DNA of 64,000 nucleotides from Zonotrichia leucophrys gambelii (Eukaryota; Chordata; Aves; Passeriformes; Passerellidae), in NCBI RefSeq assembly GCF_028769735.1, contig NC_088171.1, positions 92,612,912-92,676,911 on the forward strand, in the 5' to 3' direction. How positions within the stretch are numbered: position 1 is the first letter of the stretch; every line of letters begins with the position of its first letter. Under the pieces are notes generated by a model. The model saw only the letters and a program-made list of their open reading frames with translations, was not told the DNA's origin and made no database searches. This document shows positions 47,701 to 61,567 of the stretch, one piece after another. The position numbers and the translations under genes were made by a program.

Positions 47701-50266
47701 TCTCTTCTAAACACGATCTCTGGAAAAGGGGCCTTCTGCTTCAGGACTTTCATGCCTGATTAGTGTGATGTTTGACTCTGCATTTGGAAAGTACCCATGT
47801 GGCTTTGTGGTTTCTGCAGGGAGCTTTGGTGTGCTGAAGACTTGCCCGGTGAAGTAGGCTCACCATGTGAAACTAAACTGGGCCAAATTGAGAAATTTTG
47901 CCAGCTAGGTGGAGCTCCCCCACTAAGTTTCTTCCTGTCTTGATTTGTACAACCTTAATCACTATTGCTGAATCTGAGAGTTCACTTAAAAGATGGCCAG
48001 TTTACACAGACTAAATGTGAGACAAGCTCTCTGTTTGCCACAGGTGGAGGTGTGTACACAGGAATCCAGGGATGTATGGATCTGCATGGTTGTTGAGCCT
48101 CTATCTCTCACTGGTGTTTTCATTCAGTGCAGTCCTGGAAGTGCTGATGACACTTTGAGTAGTTTTCTTTGTGGATAACAGAATTTTAAAAATACTTTTC
48201 AGTTACCAAAATATAGTCTGTAGTTTGCTGTAAGATAAACTTACCACTTTGCTATAACAAACACCTCATAGCAAAACTTACTCTTCCCCCTACAATCAAA
48301 AAGGGATTCTGTAAACTAGGCATTTTTTGTTTCCATACTTGCTGGATCTCTAGAGAGCACAAATCAGGAGATTTCTGTCTAGGTGCGATGAGGATGAGAC
48401 TTCCTATTGCAGCCTGAGATCTGAGGATCAGATGAAATTCACCACACATTTCTATTCTGTCTCCACAGTAAAAAAGATTGCAGAACATTTTAGGCATTGA
48501 TCTACATTGAGCCACATAATTTTTCTGTTGGCCTTTAGTGGTGCTGAAGACGCTTAGTCTTCAGTAATTTTCAGTAAAGACAGGAAGTAAAGTTCAGTAC
48601 ATGGTTTTGCTGATAGTTCAGGAAGAAACACAGAATCTAGACTGCTGTCTTATAGTGAATTTTTATTTTGGAAGAAGATAACTGCATTGTTGGGGCTGTG
48701 AGAAGAGCATAGTGTATATCCTTACCAGTGTTCAAAATAATGGATCTGATTTTGTTAAAAGCATGTGTGGGGTCAGTTACTGCTGTTCAGCTGTGGAGCA
48801 GTAATTGTTATATTCCAGTAATATGTTTGTTGTTTGCTGTGATATCCATATGGTGGAATAAAAAGTTATGGTTCTGGATTTGAAATATAATAAAATAGAG
48901 ATGGTAAGAAACTAATTTCTTTTTCCACAGAGCTACTTTTCATAGTACGTTTGAAGTTTTAAGGACCCTGTTGAAGTATAATTAAGTAAAGCTTTTTGAG
49001 GAAAAAATGAAATAGTGAACAAATAACTCTCTGTGCCTATAATCAAAGACATTTTATTGAAACCAAATTTCTCCAGCAGAAACTGATGTATATATGTTTC
49101 TACTCTATTATGACAGTAGACTGTAGCCTTATGTTTGATATGTATGAAGTATATTGAACCACTTGCAGTCATTGTTTCAATTCACCAAATAACCAATTAA
49201 AAGGAGAAAAACAGTATCATATAGTATTAAAACTGGCAAGTCCTTTTTTCTTTTTCCTGAGGGTATGCATACATTAGTGTAATGCTGAAATTACTTTAAT
49301 TCCACCCGCATTGTGTAGGAAAAGTTTAAAGAGGTTGAAGAATCCCTTTAGTTCAAATGAAAGCAGTCTCTGAGATACCTGCTGACTCATTTCTGAAAAA
49401 CAGTGCTCTGGGGAGTAGCAACCTTCTATTAGTTAATGTCTCATGTTTTAATCAGTAATGGTGGCACATTAACACATTTTGGGTATAAGATGAAACACCA
49501 GAAGGAGAAGGCAGGAATTTGGAGAAAATTTCAGCAAGTCATTTTCACATGCCTGATTTGGAATGGTAACTACATTTATGAAGTTGTGGAAAGAAGGATA
49601 TTTAAATGCAATGCTAATTTAGGTTTATAAATACAGAATTATTATGAAACCAAAACCTATTTTTACATATTTGTCATTCCATAACATTGGAAAAGCTGTT
49701 GACCCTAAAGCATATGCAGTTGTTGAAACTTAGCAGCCTGTGGATTTATTCACAATTACAATTCCAATAACTTATTAACTGAAGATTTTTTAACATAGCG
49801 TGTAGAATGATCTCATGTGTTCTGTGCATTGGGCTTTATGTGTCTTCTCATCACAATGTAGACCTAAGCTATGCAATGATGACTTTTTCTTGTGGCCATG
49901 AGCATGTTTATATTTTGGAGAAAGATGAGGGTTTGGGGCCTTGGTTTCAAGGAACTGATTCAATCTTCTCTGCAACCTAACTGCAGTCTTTCATCTGATG
50001 ATTTTGAGCTGAAGGGTGACCTGATGTTCATTGGGTACCATTGACTGTTGGTTCAAGGCAAACATTCAAAGCATTTTCTGCATCAGTGACTAAGGATTTA
50101 TGTCAGTACCATAAGTTTGGGTTAGAAAAGTTAATTTAACAACAGGATTATTACTTAAAATAAAAAAAAAAAAACAAATTTGACTACTTATGCAGAGCTG
50201 TGCAGAAAGATCTTCATGCTCTGGACAAAGTCACCAGAATATGCTAATACAAGTGTTCTACTTTTC
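44726..50266. other. Intergenic, no gene seen
   Basis: AT-rich unique sequence with T-runs (near 47469) and a small tandem ATTACCTATT array near 46865-46906. No coding exon, RNA gene or transposon was recognised. Confidence 0.6.
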
Positions 50267-50920
50267 ATGGAATCAAGGAATTACAGAACTATAGAACAAT
50301 AGGAGTTAGAAGGAACTTTTAAAGACCATCTATTCCAACCCCCTGTCCCCTATACGGGCAGGTATATCCTTCACGAGATCAGGTTGCTTAAAGCCCTGTC
50401 CTATCATAGCATGGGTCCCCGCTGGGCAATAATTAGCATTAACTCCATGATTCCAGAATGCTGATCAATTGCTTCATTTTACTATACTATATTATACTTC
50501 TAAGAAACTCATTGCCCATGCAGACAGTCCAATACAGCTTTGACCAGATGGGTCAATTGAATCCAAACACCATCACCAATGTCCAATTAAGAAATCACCC
50601 TTTGGTAAACAAATCTCCACAACACATTCCACATGTGCACAACAACAGGTGCAGCAAGTGAAGATAAGAATAATTTATCATTCTTTTCTCTGATCTTCTC
50701 ACAGCCTTCTGCCAGGACAATGCCTGGGAGAGTTGTGCCTGCTGCTCTCTGTGAAGAGAGCTGCGGCCACACTGTCCCTTCTGACTTTGAACACTTCCAG
50801 GGATGGGACATCTGCAGCTTCTCTGGGCACCCCATCCCAGGGCCTCACCACCTTCATCATCAAGATACTTCTTCATTACTTGCAGTTGAAATTTAGCTTG
50901 TTTCAGTCATTTGCTTTGTT
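50267..50920 (-). mobile_element. CR1 LINE 3' region split by an LTR
   Basis: Two CR1 parts in minus orientation: 50267-50401 (GGAACTTTTAAAGACCATCT, TCCAACCCCCTGTCCC, GAGATCAGGTTGCTTAAAGC) and about 50778-50920 (TTGAACACTTCCAGGGATGG, CTTCTCTGGGCACCCCATCC, CTCACCACCTTCAT). They are consecutive parts of the same consensus, separated by a 370-bp LTR. Confidence 0.9.
50402..50771 (-). mobile_element. ERV LTR nested in CR1 (resembles songbird TguLTR5-type)
   Basis: A 370-bp insert flanked by the 6-bp direct repeat CTGTCC (50396-50401 and 50772-50777), a target duplication. Read on the minus strand it begins TGTGGCCGCAGC and contains CACAACTCTCCCAGGCATTG, TGAGTTTCTTAGAAG and a TATAATATAGTATAG run. 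It ends GATA where CA would be expected, one base change from the usual terminus. Similarity to a zebra finch LTR family is from memory. No viral coding sequence is present. Confidence 0.82.
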
Positions 50921-53900
50921 ACTACAGGACTTGGTTAAAAGTATCTCTTTTAACTCAAAGTATAAGCCCTTGAAGTGTCATGTTTCACTATACTCTAAAG
51001 CACGCTTAAAAGCTCTCAGTAAGATTGGCTGTCGATAGCAATGAGTGCCATGATGTTACATGCCATGGGGAAGAGTCGTTAGTTTAAAAACACAATGGCA
51101 AAGATGTATCAGAGCAACTTATAAAAAAAAGTTTCTCTTAGTGAACTTCTCCGCTTCTGGAGCTGACACTTCAGTGTTAGTGATTTTCTATTTCTCTAGA
51201 CTCACAGCAGAGAATTTAAATGACATAAGCTGCTAACGTTTCAAACCAAACAACAAGGCTGTACATTTGACTGGAGAAGTTTGACTACATATTTTTTGAA
51301 AACCTTGAAAACTGAAGATGATGGAAATTTTGCCTTTAGGTAAAGGCATCACTGATGTAACGGAATGATTTCTTACCTGTTGGCATAATGACATCACTTT
51401 CCTCCTGGGCTGCCATAATCAAATTGCAGAATAATGGAATAGTCAAGCTTTCATTGGCACCCTCTTATATTTCAGACCATTACCTGAGGACATGAGGGTG
51501 TGTTTCAGTCCTTCTAAGATGGAACCACTGTTGGAGTCAGAAGCCAGATTTCCATGGGTGATGCAAACAGTGATTTATGTGTATATGTGTATATATGGCA
51601 GGGGTTATTACCTATCCTTGAGGAAGTATGAAGGTATGAGGTTGTCAGTCCCTATCTTCAGACCTTAAAGGTTCACCATGGAGAGGAAGCCTTGAAGGCT
51701 AAACGGGGCTAAATGCTGGATCCCAGCAGGCATTGTTTTCTTCTGAGGCACAGTCACTCCACAACCAGCTGCTGACTTCATAAATACCTGGATTTGCTGG
51801 AGATGTTAAAAGAGCATCTCTTCATTCATTACCCATCTTGCTACTGAAGAGAGTCACCCTGGTAAATCCTGTAATGGAAATAAACATGCTTATGTTATCC
51901 ACTACAGGCCCATCTAGAAGGTCTGATTAAAACAGCTCATAACCTGCAGACTGGAGTGATATGAGTGAGGGAGAGCTCTTTTGATAGTGAGGCTCTGCAA
52001 ATGGTAACCTGCACCTGATGGGCTATGAGGAGCAACCAGGAGGGGTGGCAGTTTCATTCTACACAGCTAGATCTGAAAGAGGATGCATGCATGCAGAAGA
52101 GCTTGTTCTTACTCAGAGTGCTACAGCTTCAATTTATGTTGGTATGGGAGAATGAATACAATTTCCCCTTCTCCAAACACAATTATTACTAGTACAATGT
52201 TGTGTTTTAGCTATAAGCTGTGCCAGTGTAATGCCAGATTGATATCTCCGTTCCTCCTAACAGTTTTGCATAAGACATCACACCCTTTACTGAAATCTTC
52301 AGGTGTCTACAAAAACAACAAAAAGAGTTATATAGTTGAGTATTTTTGTGTTTTCTCAGTAATGTTGCTCTGGATAGGTAAATAATTTAAAATGTTAAGT
52401 CAGAGGGATTTTTAAATAGTCTAGAGTGCTCATAATAAATCTATTAGAATAAATAGGACAGGTATTTGTTTTTACTTGTTGAGTACAAATATTTAAAAGG
52501 GATATTAATCATTGGTTGACTGTGGTTGGTTTTGTTTTGCAATTTGTAAAGAGAGACTCAGAGACGGAAGTGAGAAGTATTTTACAACTTGAATTAGTTG
52601 TAACCTCCACAGACTTGTTGCAACATCTGTGGCAGGAGCCTGTGGGGAACACGAATGTTCTGAAAAGGAAAGCTTCATACTATGTAAAGACAATTGTATA
52701 TTTACTTGTTTAGCATCAGCAAATGGAGTTGCCTTGGCACTTCAAGGCTCTTGACTAGAGAATGGTGTACTTCAGAATGAATGTAGTTTGCAGACTATTT
52801 TTCTTACTTTGTGTACTGTTGGATTCAGTAATACTTATATATTTTTTTCTTTTCAAAATACAGGGCAAAACCATCATGAGATATGCATAAATATATATAT
52901 TGCATAACACATGCTGAAAAGATTATACCTCATTTGGAATAGAAGGGGATTTCAAAATAATTTTAATATAAAGAGACTATTTTGAATCACAACATCTTGC
53001 TTCAAAGGCAAATGTATTAGTACAATGAAAACTGTGCATGTCTTTGTGTCACATATTTAAATTAAATCCACAGCCATAAATGAAAGGTTATTAAGGTAGC
53101 AAACAACAAAACAAAGAAGAAACTGTACTTTAGGATTTGTAAGGTAAGGAAAAAGGACAAATACTAGGATGATAGGATTAGTGGATAGGGTTTATAGTAT
53201 CATGCCCTCTACAAGTTGAATGGGATTTTGAAACAATGAGGAGCTTTTGATTGTAGTTTTTGTTTGTGATGATGGGTCTGGTAAGTGAAGAGAAAGACAC
53301 ACATGGGATATATTGATGATATTGACCATGCTCTGCTTGCTTGCAGCTGGAGATTGTCCTGCACCTTTGGTTACAGCTATCATCCTCCAGATAAAAAAAA
53401 TTATGTACACATTTCTCCCCAGTTTTTACAACACAGATGCAACTTCTGCTTCTCTGCTCTCTACTGTTTTCTACACTGATGAACACTTCTAATGTGACTA
53501 ATATCTCCAAAACAGTTTGAATATGGACTCCCTGTGCTGTGCTAGGGAAAGAGGCTGTTTCAAAGGGTGTTCAGGACCTCCAATGGAGTAGTTTTCAACA
53601 GTGACATTCTTTGAAGTTATTGACAATTCACAGAATATAGGGCAAGTACTTCACATTGTTCTTGCTTCTTGATGACAGTTTTCCTGTCTGTCTGCAAAGA
53701 AATGTCCTGGCAAGTACAGGAAAAGGCAGAAAGGTGAATATAGTAGTGCCAAGCACAGGAAAAGGATAGAAAACTCTAACTGTTAAGAAAAGCTAAAACT
53801 TTTTGATGTTTCAAACACCATTCAATGATTTATCTTCTCAATACATGATCTGTCCCTTGTTTTCCTAATTTGTTAAGTGTCACTGGAAAAATTTCTAATG

Positions 53901-56900
53901 AGTGAGGAACTGTAGTAGATAGCAAGTCTAATCTTGGGTATGGTGGTAATTCTCAGAGAAATAGCAAAACAAATTCTAATACTAACTTGAGGAGCAGCTT
54001 TGCTTTGTTCTGCTTCTAAACAGGATATACTTGGAGATATGGTCAAGGTCAGATTCAAGTGTTGTATTGACCAAGAAGACATTAGAGGGTGGTATGTTCT
54101 CCATCTGCACATCCAGGAGAGGATTTTAGAAAGTTACTTTTTTTAGAGATGTTAATGACATGTATTATGCAATTTGTAAAACCATGAGACAGGCATCAGA
54201 CTTACATCTAAATTTGATGGTAACTGTTGCATGAAAATGATAACCTGTGGTATCTCCATCTCAAAAAATACTCAAAATGAACATCAAAGATCCTATATAT
54301 CCTGTCAGACAACTCACATGGCATTTGTAATTCCATAATCCCACTTTTTCTTTTGATGAGTGAATCAACTACATAAAGATTCCCCATATTAGTTGCAGTA
54401 CAGAAATGGGTAGAAAATACAGCATCACGTGGTAGGAAGAAGTATAACCTTTATGGGAGTGGTTTTTGGGCTTGTCCATAAGTGAAGGCTGGGTTGAGAG
54501 CAGAGGTCAGAGTAATACCAACTGTGAGGTGTACCCTCATGCCTGAGCACCATCTGCTGAATGACACTGCTCTTCTATGACCTACCTGTGTCACAATTAC
54601 TGGCTTATCCAAATTTGTAGAAACACTTCTATCCTAAAACCACAATGAATGTGTCTTGGAAAGGCATTTTTTCTCTTTTGGTGCTTGGAAGGAATAGCCG
54701 TGATTAAGAGCAGTTTCTTAGGTAATGATGCAGGCATTGCGGAAACCACAGTGTGGTTTGAAGCACAGAACACTCCTGGTCACTCCTTCCATGAGGGAGC
54801 AGCCTGGTAAGAAAGGGGAGGAGGGACATCTATGGCAACATTGTTTGGTGTGAGCTCCTCTTGGTTGAAGGACAGTCACATAGTCCGGCATGCTGCATAG
54901 TCAGCAGCAGGGAACACCACCACTTTAATTTCAAGTGCCCTCTTGTAAATGACAGGAGACTTGTAGGTGTCAAAAATCCATCATTATCTTTCTTAACCAC
55001 AGAAATCTTACGCAAGATGAAATCAGGCAATCTAGTGGCAATAAAACTAAGTAGGGAAAATGTTGGGCAATACCTGTTGACATCATTATTTCTAGACAGC
55101 CTGTATGTGACTGCCTTCAACAGAAGTATGTAAACTTCACTGAGCTGTGGTGTGTTGCCAAGGCTAAGGTTAGTCATGCTGGAGCCCTAGCAAGAGGTCT
55201 CTTGAAGGAAGCCCACTTTGGTGTCTTTTGATACCCAAGAGAACTGAAAAGGCGGAGTTTTTCTCTAGGCAGGGTCACCCACATCTCCAGGGTGGTCATC
55301 AAGGTGAGCATTGGTGTGGCTCTGGAACCTGCTGCTCCTCAGAAGAGCCAGAGCCTTGATGGAGGAGGGGAATCCTGGTAATGGTGTGCACATGCTGGAG
55401 CTTTAAATCTGTAGAGGTCTAGCAGGCAGAAGAGGTCTGAGAAAACTGCCAGGAGTAGAAGGGCGAGGGGAAATGTGGTTTAGGTTGGTAGTTGCCAAGG
55501 TTTCTGATGGATGGATACTTGGCCTCATTCTCTGGTACCACCACTGGGCTGTCTCATCAAACCTTTAAAAGAGACACTATTGAAAACAGTGTTTTCATAG
55601 AATCTGCTGGCCAGCCTTAGAGCATTTAGCCTGGCCTGCTGCACCATACTTTGGGAATGCCTTCTTGAGGGGAATTCTAGTCTACTTATTGTAATAAAGT
55701 TCCTAATTCATTGTCAGAAGACTGAAACTCTTTTGGGGATTCTGCCCTATTGTCATTTGACATGGTGGCTGTTGGGGATTGTGGATGGTTTAGAGGCTTA
55801 TGGGGGGTATTGGCCTATCACAGATTCCCTGGAAGCTGCTGTGTGCCATGGGGGGCCTTGGAGTCTATTCTGTCTTGCAGAAGGAGCATGCTCTACCACC
55901 CCCAAGGAACAATAACTTTCAGACAAAGAACATTTTTTCCAGATCTCTTTTGCAAACATGGAGCTGCGTGTGGAACCCTTTCTGAGCTGAGAGGTATTGA
56001 AGAATTTTGTGCATCTGCTCAACTGTGAAGCCATGAAGGATGAATATTGGACAGAAGCTTCTTTAGAGGGTGATGTCTTGGGACTAAGTGAAGATGATTC
56101 TAGTTACTCTAAAATCAGAAAAAGAGCTCCTGAACCCTAGACAGAAGGTTTTCTGTCCTTGTTATTGAAAACAGATCCACTGAATTACGGACTACATGCC
56201 AAAGCACCTTGAAAAGCAAAATGGAGTGCTCTGAAGCCATAGGAGGAAGTTTAATTCCTGAGTAAATAAGCTACTTTTGATGGAGTTCCAGGATAGCTAG
56301 TGCATCACTGAGATAAATTGTGGATCCAGACCAGGTGTGGAATGTGTAGTACAACAACACAGAAATGTCTGCTCAAGCAGGATCGTTTTAAGGGATGAGA
56401 CAGAATGAGCAGGCACACCAGCTCACTACTACCAAAAGATGAGATCCTCTATCCTTCTCTCCCTCTCTTTTTCCATCATATACTTAGTGCTTTCTCTGAC
56501 ACTTGTATTTCTCCAGGAGCTTATTTAATTCACTGAAATGAAAGACCCATTTGTGTCGTCTATATTGTGGGCAGTCTTCTGAAATTTCAGCCGCAAAATG
56601 GGACAGTGGACTATGGTGACCTTCTGAAGGGGCCAAGAAAGAGAGGGGCACAGAAAGTGAGAAGGAGGAAAAGAAAAAAAAAAAAAGGACAGACTTCTTA
56701 TTTTCAGCTGCAAGGAGATATTTATTGGCTTTATCTACCCATTGAACTTATGCTGTGGCTTTATGCCACTTAAAACAAATTTTCCAATTAAAATTGAAGT
56801 TTTCATTTCTAAAAATTGCAAATGCCATTTTTCCATTCTTTTCACTTGCATGAGGAACTGATAGATAAACTGCATTTTTAGCTCTTCACATGCCTGAATT

Positions 56901-59900
56901 TTTCTGAACTTGCTGAATTCCATGACCTAGATGTTGGTCTTCTCTTGTTTCATGAGATATGTTCCATGTCTTCTGTAGGTTTTTCTTCACATGAATCACT
57001 TAGCACTAATAAAATCTCCAGCTAAGGGAAAAATAGATAAGCCAAACAGCAACAAAACACTGAATGTCAAGCATATGGAACTGCAATTTAAAATGTGGAG
57101 TAAGCTTCACTGCTTTACCTGGTCCTTTGTTCCTGTGGACATTCAGATTACAGCAAGAAGAGATGGGGCATAAATACAATGGTCTTCAGAAGCAATGACT
57201 AATAGGGAAAGGCAGGTCAAATATCAACCAACATTTTTAGCCTGAGACTCATGAGGTTTATACTCTAACAGCTAAATATAGGATCATTCTCCTAAGTTCA
57301 GACAAAATAATTAAGGACAGAGAGAATTTTATGGGGTTCAGGGCCCACTAGGAAAAGCAAAGTCAAGTAATATATTTTCATAAGTCTGAATTCTTGTTTT
57401 CTGTGAACACACTGACAAACTGACAACTTGAATGACTGACAACTTCAACACTCAGTTGGCCAGAACAAACCTGCTCCTTTCACTGATGACTGTAGAGTTT
57501 TCTTTACCAAAGACCTTTCTCTCTGTAACAGAAACTTGGGAAAAACTAGATTTTACATTTGGGAGTATTCAACTACACTAGGTACTTTGTTCTTTTAAAA
57601 ATTGTGTTAGTTGAATAAAAATAAAAAGCAGAAACAGACCTTTTTTTTTTGGGAGGATCAGCAGTAGAAGTATAAGCATAAGCATTAGTGGTTCAAGGAT
57701 CCTACATTTAGACTTTAGCTTGTCTGTCAGGGAATGTTTCTGTTTATCATGACATTAAGTAAAAAATGAGATATTTATAAAAAAGTGCTCAGAATAACAT
57801 ATCTTTGCAGCCAGCTCAGACCTTTGGGCATGCACCTTCACCTTGGCCTTAGGTAGTGTTTTGCATACAACTTTGATGCAGGTATTTCAGGGTTCCTTTT
57901 GCCCCTGCTCCCCAACTCAAAACTGTGCTTGCACTTTGGATGGGACTAGACTCTGGAGTTTTTGTCTTTAAATGGTTACTAATAATTACCAGTGGACACT
58001 GCAGCAGCCGTCAGCAAGAAGGGATCAGGAGCAGGCAGCCCCACTGGAGGGAAGGGGCTAGAATTCTTGGATGTGGGGGCAGTGAATGTGTGCCCTGCAG
58101 AGTCAGAGACCCTCATATCAGGAACAGGGGAACAAACATGGGGTAACACAGAACACTAACTGAAGATGAAGAATGGGAAAAGCAGGTATAAGGTGCACAT
58201 GGAACATCAGGAGCATGTGAGAAAGGAAGAATGTGAGTGTGATATGTTACAGCAATTCTGCTGCTTTAGTTTGTTGGTGTGGTGTGACTGTATGAATGGG
58301 ATCCACATTTCTGCCGTTCCTTACACATTCTTGTCACATTGGCTGGTTTGCAGGCATATATCAGAGAATTCATTTAAATTTTTTATTTATATCTGAAATC
58401 TGCTCTAGAGGAACTTGTAGGTCCTTTGCCATGAATGTTTTTATTCTTTGTCTTTGTAAAAGCAAAGATCAACCCACAAACTTTCATATTTCTTTACTAA
58501 TTTAGTATTGAGATGTTTATTACATCTCTCTTGCCTGGGGAAAATCCCATTTGTCTGAAGCACACAGTAGTTTCTCTGTTTCCTGTGAAAAGCTGTTCTT
58601 CTCAGTAGGCTGTGCCTCAAAGATACTTGCTCTAAAAGGCAGGCTCAACAAAAGCCACGCAATTTGCTCCATCCTATCTGCTTTAAGCAATCGTGCAGCA
58701 AGAGCTTCTGCTAATACAAACAAACAGTGCATTCTAAAACCTGGGTATCTTTGAAAAGGTGTTGATAGACAAGTGTAAATGAGAAGAAATCAAGTTGACA
58801 ATATTTTTTAACTTACTTTTAAAGCTTACTTTAAACTTAAACTTGGAGTAAGTAGAAGGGTTGGAAGGAGTGGGGGGAAGGAAAAGGATCTCTTGCTCTT
58901 TCTTTCCTTCCTTCTCCCTTTCCAGTTTGTTTACTCTGTCCATGTGCCAGCACAATGTGGGTATTCAGTTTCACTCTTTTCGTAAGAGTTTTATACAGAC
59001 ATGCACTGAGTTCTTTTCATTTCTATGATTATGGAATATGGGGGATGTGAAACCTGTTAAAAAAAGTAGAGGTTCTACAAAGCCGCAGAAAATATCCCAT
59101 GAGATTTAAGGACAGGTGTGGGATTTGCCCTGTTTCATGGTTAGATTTCACTGTGGCTTTGAAGAGATGGTTGCCACAGATTGTATGTTTATGGACTGCT
59201 CTAAGGGTGACCCCAGGGCTTTTGGCTGCTATTATGAGCAAAACTTTACAACTTTTATCTGCAGCAGCATCCTCCCCCTTCTTGTCATGTGTGCTGGGTA
59301 ATATATGACAGAGGAACAGTGTAATGGCTCTCTAGATATCCGATCAATCACAGGAAATATCTGGCACACAGTCTTGCTAATCTTTAATCTGAGTTTGGTT
59401 GCATGGGAGAATTTTCTTGCTTCTTCTCTCCATGGTTATAATCTACCTTGATTTTTTTTCACTCTAGATAGTATCTGATAAAAGATTAAGGACACGATAA
59501 GTAGCTGTTTCATATGAAATTTAAGAGGCCATTAACATTCCACTGAATTGTAAAATTGTCAAGCTAAAACCAGCTCTCCTGGCGTTCTGCACAGATGCAA
59601 TAGCAAATCACTGAGTCACAGGAAATGATTCAGTCAACATTTCTAAACTTTCAATGTGTGTTTTATGGAAGAAACTTGATGTAAATGTTTAGACAGTTAT
59701 GGTTTTGGAGATAAATATTGCAGTTTTATGTAGTTTGGGTTTTGACGTACCAGAATTGTGGTGCACAGTTGTCAATTTACTGAACATCTAAAGCTGTTCC
59801 ATCATTGTATTTGATTCCAGTGTGGGATGTATTTTCTGTGGCTAATGAAACATGGTGTTACATTTGGGCATAACAGATTACACATCAGAATATCAGAGAA

Positions 59901-60560
59901 AAATTATCTTTAAATGACCCAGGATTCCCTCTGCACTGCTGGAAGAGGACTTGCCTGGGCTGCCACACTGTTTTCCTTAATTGTTTGTCTCCTCATCCTG
60001 CAAATACAGTGCTTCAGTGATATGACGTCTCATAGCAGGTTATCCTCTGCCCTAAACAATCTCACTGGTTTAGAAGGTTAAGTTCAAATATTCCTTTGCT
60101 TCTCATTTTTATTTCATTAATTAAAATAGGCAGAGTGCTGTTAAGTCAAAATTCACCTTTCTTATGTTAGTTGCTTGTAGTTAAAGTGTTTCTTGTATTT
60201 TTAAAATAATTTTTCCAGTAGAATTAAAAAAATTGTTTTGCTTGATAAGTAAATGGACCTGCAGTGTGCTTCAAAGGCATTAAATCAGTGTTATGGTTCC
60301 TGTACAAATCTCTTATCCTTAGGTATACTTCTGTGAAGAAGGCTTGCTACCAGTGGCATGATAGACAGATTCTGCCTTCAACCATGTAATTTCGATGTGC
60401 TTAACTTGTCTGTAGAGGAAAATAATCCCAGGAGACAGCTTCTGCAGGTGAGCAAGTTCTGCTCGTGTGAGGAAATCAGTGTTTGAATCTGAGACAGTGG
60501 AAGAACGGGTGTTGAATGTTTCTGGCTGTAACAAGTGAGGACAGACATGACAGGACTGGT
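50921..60560. other. Intergenic, no gene seen
   Basis: AT-rich unique sequence of nearly 10 kb. Open frames are short and unrelated to any family I know. No RNA gene was recognised, and no CR1 or LTR with confidence. Confidence 0.55.
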
Positions 60561-60689
60561 TCTTTATGGTCCTAGATTCTCCCCTAGAGGTAGGCTACTC
60601 TGGAAAGAAGGGAAAAGAGACCCCTCTGAATGACCAGGATGAATCAGCCACCCTATGCACCATAGGGCACCAGAGGGTGACCAAAGAGT

Positions 60690-61567
60690 TTAGTTTTTTC
60701 TGGGCTGGGCTGTACCAGCTGTGGGTGCCCAGGTGCTGGCAGAGGATGATGCAGGGATCTCTGTGGCAAGCAGCCAGGACTGCCCTTTGCTGGCCACAGC
60801 CCATTCCAGACAAATCCAATGGCCTCACCACAGCCCTTGGCTGAGCCCTTGGCAGTCAAGGTGGTGGTACTTCAGAAATAATGTGTGTAAGAAATGGCAA
60901 ATGCTGCCTGGCAGTGAGGGCTGAGGAATAATATGAGAGAACCAGCCCTGAGAGCCATGAGGCAAGAGCAGCAGGACGGGAGGAAGTGCTCCAGTTGTCC
61001 CAGCAGAGACTCCCCTTCAGTTCTTAGATAAAAACCATGGTGATGGAGGTTTGACTCCCTGTGGCCCACAGGGAGCAGAAATCCACACTGCAGCTCATGG
61101 AGGACTGCATGCTGCAGCAGTCTTTTCCTGAAGGAACTGCAGCACAGGTGAAGGGCCCAAATGGAACAGTCCATGAAGATCTGGAACCCATGGAGAGGAC
61201 CCAGGCTGGAGCAGAAAACAGCATGAGGAGGAAGGAGCAGCAGAGAGGAGCTGTTATGGACTGACAACAGACCCCATTCCCCATCCCTTATACTGTTTGG
61301 TGAGGAGAGGGTAAATGAGTCAGGGGTAAAGGAGTCAGGGGTAAAGTCCCACTTCTGCCTGGGAAGAAGGCAGAAGTGAGAAGTAGATGGTTTTACTTTT
61401 GTCTTTGTTTCTCACATCTTATTGTGTCCTGGTTTTCCTGTAGCAGTAATTGATGACTGACCTCCTTGTCTTTATCCTTTCTAATTTTCTCCCCTTGTCC
61501 TGCTGAGGAAGGGGAGTAAGGCAGCTGCTGGGGGGACATCTGGCAGCAGAGCAGGTTCAGCCCACCA
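60690..61567 (+). mobile_element. Old avian LTR element
   Basis: Ordered similarity to a bird-wide LTR repeat as I remember it: TTTGCTGGCCACAGCCCATT near 60788, GGAAGTGCTCCAG near 60983, the CAGCTCATGGAGGACTGCAT and CCCATGGAGAGGACCCAGGC blocks, and CAGACCCCATTCCCCATCCC. The end is CTTGTCCTGCTGAGGAAGGG, GACATCTGGCAGCAG, CAGCCCACCAT. The start is uncertain. No viral gene is visible. Confidence 0.65.
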
